Origin: Pseudomonadota bacterium
Lineage (GTDB): Bacteria; Pseudomonadota; Alphaproteobacteria; Sphingomonadales; Sphingomonadaceae
DNA: 64,000 bases
NCBI GenBank assembly: GCA_023400405.1
Contig: JAEXFD010000059.1
Location: 6,732 to 70,731 of the forward strand
Reading direction: 5' to 3'
Below are positions 60,778-64,000 of this stretch, in pieces. The notes beneath the pieces were generated by a model. That model saw nothing but the letters and a program-made list of their open reading frames with translations, had not been told where the DNA came from and ran no database searches. Made by a program: the position numbers and the translations under genes. Position 1 is the stretch's first letter. Each line of letters begins with the position of its first letter.

Positions 60778-62948
60778 AAGCGGTAGTCCCAGCCCAGCGT
60801 TAACGCGCGGCCGCGCCCGGCGAAATAGCTGAGATTGTCGGTCGGCAGCCGGGTATCCGAGCTATAGTCGATATATTGCTTGTCGAGCAGGTTGGAGACG
60901 CTGAAGGTCAGCCCGCCGAACCCGGTCTGATAGCGCAGATAGGCATCGACGAGCGCGTACCCGCCGAAATCGTTTCGCGGGTCGCGAACCTTGCCCTGGA
61001 ACGTGCGCGCCAGGTAGAACTGGCTCTGCACCCGCGTGCTGAACCGTCCGCGCGCATAATCGGCGGCGAGGTTGAGGCGATCGGGTGAGATGTTGGTGCC
61101 GTCGAGATCGGTATCGACCTTGCCGTCGGGCACGGCATCGGCATCGTATTTGCCGACGAGATGGGCATAGCCCAGGCTCAGGCGCGCACCCGGCACCGGC
61201 AGCTTGACGCCCAGGTTCAGCTCCAGCCCCTGGATTTCGACCCGCAGCCGCTGGACATCGAAGATCCCGCCGGGATTGGCGATCAGCAACTGCCCCTTGT
61301 CGCTCGACGACCAGAAATAGGCGAGCGACGCGTCGAGCGGACCGCGTTTCACTTCGGCGCCGATCTCACGATTGTTGGAAACGATCGGGGCGATATCGAG
61401 GAAATTGTCGATATCCACATTGGGTTTGTTCACCGCGCGCGTGATGCGGCCGACATCGGGAACCGTATAGCCCTCGGCGTAGCTCGCATAGGCGCGTATG
61501 CCGGGCACCGGCTCCAGGATCACGCCGCCATTGACCAGCGTCGCATGGAAGGTCGGCGATCCGCCCGAAACCGCCACCCCGCCCGCAGGCGTCGTGGTCG
61601 AGGCGAGCGTGTGATAGTCGTCGATGCGGATCTTCACATTCTCGTAGCGCACGCCGCCTGCGAGCCGCAGCTTCTTGTCGAACAGCGCCAGATTGGCCTG
61701 GGCGAAGGGGGCGAGGCTGCGGAAATCGGTGGGCGGCACCCAGGTTCGATCGGTCAGGATCAACCGCTGCTCGGTGCGATCGGTGAGCACGTCGAAGCCG
61801 ATCGTCGCGGTCAAATTCTCGAGGCCCGGCATCGCGCGTTCATAGCTGATCTTGCCGCCGATCTTGCGCGAGCGGTTCTCCGACTGGTCGATCAGCGTGC
61901 CGATCGGCGCGATGCGGGCGTCCTGGAAAGTCGCGATCGGATTGATCTCGGCGCCGAACGTGTCGTGGGTGCGGTTCCAGAAGACCTGGCTCACCAAATT
62001 GCCGCCAACGAGATTGGTGTCGGTATAAGACAGCGCAACACTTTCAGTGCGGCTCGCGGCTGCGGTGCCGGGAGGATCGCCGCGCACCGCGCTCGTGGGC
62101 AGGCCGGTCAGCCGGTTGCCGGCGCGGGCGACGTAATCGCCGTCGTCCTGCATCTTGAAACGGCTGGCGATCAGGTCGAGCCGGCCGCTGTCGGTCACTT
62201 GATAGCCAAGCCGCGCGAATAACGACAGGCTGTTCGAATCCTGCGTCTCGCCCTGGGTGAGGTTGAGGCCGACGCGGCGGCCATCGCCGTCGCGATAAAC
62301 CCCGCGTCGTTCGAACGCCGCGCCCGCCGCGGCGTCGAAGCGCCCGGCCTTGTATTCGAGCAGGCCCGCAGCCTTGCCGCCAAAGCCATCGCTCTCGAAC
62401 CCGTCGCCGCTGCTGCCCTGGAGCAGGACGCGGCCCCCCAAGCCCTCGCGCTTGGGGGCGCCGACCGTCACCTGATTGACGATGCCGCCGGTGCCGCCAA
62501 TCCCCTGCAGCGCGTTCGATCCGTAGATCAGTTCGACGCGATCGACGAAGAAACCGTCGATCGTGAAGCCGTCGCGGCTGCCGTCGCGGAGCGGCGTCGA
62601 TTGCGGGATGCCGTTGATCGCATAGAGCGGCGAACGGCCGCGCAACGTCTCGCCGGCCCCCGACAGCTTCTGGCGGGTCGGCGAGAAGGAAGGGGTCAGG
62701 TTGGCCACCGCATCGGTCACCGATCCCGAAATCGCGATCTGCTGATCGAGCACGGTCTTGTCGATCACGTCGATGGTGAGGGGCAGGGCGTTGGGGGGCA
62801 GGATCGTGCGTGCCGCCGTGACGACGATCTCGTCCCCTTCGCCACCCTCGACATCGGTCTCCGCGGATTGCGCCCGCGCCGCATGGGGCAGGGCGAGGAG
62901 AGCGAGCAGCGGCAGGGACAGTAGCGAAACGCGGCGGTGGGAAGTCAT
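60774..62948 (-). CDS. TonB-dependent siderophore receptor
   Basis: The 724-residue outer-membrane receptor has a signal peptide, the plug (LTIDVIDKTVLDQQIAISGSVTDAVANLTPSF, GRSPLYAINGIPQ) and a barrel ending in GWDYRF, of the FhuE/FecA/IutA kind. It is translated with the PepSY gene and preceded by a Fur-like box, so iron-regulated uptake of a ferric siderophore is likely. The exact ligand is not visible. Confidence 0.92.
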   Translation of the reverse strand: MTSHRRVSLLSLPLLALLALPHAARAQSAETDVEGGEGDEIVVTAARTILPPNALPLTIDVIDKTVLDQQIAISGSVTDAVANLTPSFSPTRQKLSGAGETLRGRSPLYAINGIPQSTPLRDGSRDGFTIDGFFVDRVELIYGSNALQGIGGTGGIVNQVTVGAPKREGLGGRVLLQGSSGDGFESDGFGGKAAGLLEYKAGRFDAAAGAAFERRGVYRDGDGRRVGLNLTQGETQDSNSLSLFARLGYQVTDSGRLDLIASRFKMQDDGDYVARAGNRLTGLPTSAVRGDPPGTAAASRTESVALSYTDTNLVGGNLVSQVFWNRTHDTFGAEINPIATFQDARIAPIGTLIDQSENRSRKIGGKISYERAMPGLENLTATIGFDVLTDRTEQRLILTDRTWVPPTDFRSLAPFAQANLALFDKKLRLAGGVRYENVKIRIDDYHTLASTTTPAGGVAVSGGSPTFHATLVNGGVILEPVPGIRAYASYAEGYTVPDVGRITRAVNKPNVDIDNFLDIAPIVSNNREIGAEVKRGPLDASLAYFWSSSDKGQLLIANPGGIFDVQRLRVEIQGLELNLGVKLPVPGARLSLGYAHLVGKYDADAVPDGKVDTDLDGTNISPDRLNLAADYARGRFSTRVQSQFYLARTFQGKVRDPRNDFGGYALVDAYLRYQTGFGGLTFSVSNLLDKQYIDYSSDTRLPTDNLSYFAGRGRALTLGWDYRF

Positions 62949-63021
62949 TCTAGCGCAAACCCCTTCGTGCCGCTTGAAGTGCGGCTTGATGGGCGAGCGC
63001 CTATCAGCGACAACTTACTAA

Positions 63022-63036
63022 TGCAAGTCACTCGCA
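63022..63036. promoter_or_regulatory. Fur-like iron box
   Basis: TGCAAGT–C–ACTCGCA is an inverted repeat (six of seven pairs) of the form seen for alphaproteobacterial Fur/Mur boxes. It is 74 bases upstream of the receptor start. Confidence 0.6.
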
Positions 63037-63127
63037 ATAGAGCGGTGTGCGACTGGCGTCTCGGTCTGGGCTATCCTATGGGCGGCGTGCGGCGCCATGC
63101 CGGCGCCGAGGCGAGTTTAGAATCGTA

Positions 63128-63937
63128 ATGCCTGAGCTTCCCGAAGTCGAAACGACGGTGCGCGGGCTCGAGCCCGTGCTCAAGGGCGCACGGATCGAGC
63201 GCGTGACGCTGCACCGCGCCGACCTGCGCCGGCCATTCCCGGAAGGGCTGGGCCAGGCCTTGACCGGGGCGACGGTGACCGGGCTCGGCCGGCGCGCCAA
63301 ATATGGGCTGATCGATACCGATCGCGGCGATACCTTGGTCTTCCATCTCGGCATGTCGGGGCGCTGGCGGATCGATCCGGCCGAGACCGGCAAGCACGAT
63401 CATTTCGTGATCGAGACTGCCGCGCACCGCCTGGCGCTCAACGATCCGCGGCGCTTCGGGTCGCTCGACCTGGTGCGCACTGACGCGCTGGCGGAGTGGC
63501 CGCCCTTTGCGGCGCTGGGGCCCGAACCGCTGGGCCCGGACTTCACCGCCGGCCATCTCGCGCGGGCGTTCAAGGATCGAATCGCGCCGATCAAGGCGTT
63601 GCTGCTCGATCAGCGCGTGGTGGCGGGGCTGGGCAACATCTATGTCTGCGAGGCGCTGTACCTGGCGCGGATCGCGCCGACCCGCGCGGCGGGAACGATC
63701 TCGCGGCAGCGGCTGGACAAGCTGGTCGCGGCGGTGCGCGAGGTGCTCGAAAGCGCAATTCGGGCGGGGGGATCGACGATCCGAGACTATGCCCGGCCGG
63801 ATGGCCAGCTCGGCTATTTCGCCAAGCAATGGCGTGTCTATGGTCGTGAGGGCGAGCCCTGTGGATGCGGGGGCCTGGTCGAGCGGCGCGTGGACTCGGG
63901 GCGTTCGACCTTTTGGTGCCCCAAATGCCAGAAGTGA
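63128..63937 (+). CDS. mutM: Formamidopyrimidine-DNA glycosylase
   Basis: MutM removes 8-oxoguanine and formamidopyrimidines from DNA. The 269-residue protein has the N-terminal catalytic proline (MPELPEVETTVRGL), the middle H2TH region (DQRVVAGLGNIYVCEALY) and the zinc finger CGCGG...WCPKCQK. The ATG at 63128 gives the processed Pro-2 at the start. It is divergent from the siderophore receptor. It is the last gene of the window. Confidence 0.97.
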   Translation: MPELPEVETTVRGLEPVLKGARIERVTLHRADLRRPFPEGLGQALTGATVTGLGRRAKYGLIDTDRGDTLVFHLGMSGRWRIDPAETGKHDHFVIETAAHRLALNDPRRFGSLDLVRTDALAEWPPFAALGPEPLGPDFTAGHLARAFKDRIAPIKALLLDQRVVAGLGNIYVCEALYLARIAPTRAAGTISRQRLDKLVAAVREVLESAIRAGGSTIRDYARPDGQLGYFAKQWRVYGREGEPCGCGGLVERRVDSGRSTFWCPKCQK

Positions 63938-63955
63938 GGCCACTGCTCTTCGTTT

Positions 63956-63979
63956 GCGATGCGCCTGTCGGCGCATCGC
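63956..63979. terminator. Hairpin after mutM
   Basis: GCGATGCGCC and GGCGCATCGC form a perfect ten-pair stem around TGTC, 18 bases past the mutM stop. There is no T run on the plus strand, so it may be a stem only. Confidence 0.4.
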
Positions 63980-64000
63980 GACACCGGCCCGCGCCCCCAC

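Overview
The window is about 64 kb of GC-rich alphaproteobacterial chromosome that most resembles the Sphingomonadaceae. The reasons are the gene set (cytochrome bc1 as Rieske–cytb–cytc1, glyQ/glyS, CueR/MerR-glutaredoxin, Tad pilus genes, many TonB-dependent receptors), a ManD very like the Novosphingobium enzyme, and abundant small palindromic (REP-like) repeats. No tRNA, rRNA, CRISPR array, insertion sequence or prophage was recognised.

Layout. 1–9.0 kb: end of argF, hslO, queC-queE (queuosine precursor), two small secreted or lipoproteins, lipB, a pair of membrane proteins, and a minus-strand trmL–hemF–GNAT run. 9.2–12.6 kb: petABC (bc1 complex) and apt. 12.7–19 kb: a MaoC dehydratase, a nucleotide pyrophosphatase/phosphodiesterase, a divergent metal/redox module (MerR regulator, glutaredoxin-MauE membrane protein, Met/His-rich secreted protein) and a TonB_C-like/DUF6438/ankyrin fusion. 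19.1–31.2 kb: housekeeping genes (ychF, pth, rplY, glyQ, glyS, ppdK) with lipoproteins, a GumN/TraB protein and three repeat families. One of these repeats is inserted in frame inside glyS. 31.3–38.5 kb: Tad/Flp pilus genes cpaA-B-C-D-E-tadB-tadC on the minus strand, with no cpaF ATPase and no pilin. 38.6–41.7 kb: a lysophospholipase-like hydrolase, an amino-acid oxidase-like flavoprotein, a frameshifted DUF4386 gene and a DUF6326 gene.

42–47.5 kb is a probable uronate-polysaccharide island: manD (mannonate dehydratase), a divergent GntR/FCD regulator, a 623-residue lyase-like secreted protein and a jelly-roll secreted protein resembling PL7/PL20 lyases. An ACCGG-centred palindrome is shared in front of several of these genes. 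After secE-nusG and a VTT membrane protein, 49.2–59.7 kb is a glucan/glucoside uptake-and-degradation island, transcribed leftwards: LacI regulator, TonB receptor, GH3, a tryptophan-halogenase-family flavoprotein, GH30 and a sugar MFS permease. A perfect LacI-type palindrome lies ahead of the receptor. 59.7–63 kb is an iron-uptake pair (siderophore-type TonB receptor and PepSY protein) behind a Fur-like box. mutM closes the window.

The observations most worth following are the palindromic element translated inside glycyl-tRNA synthetase beta, the nested inverted repeat that separates glyQ from glyS, the uronate island with two unassigned lyase-like proteins and shared operators, and the metal module whose MerR has CueR-like cysteine spacing but a mer-like operator. 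All functional calls rest on reading motifs by eye; no database search was run.
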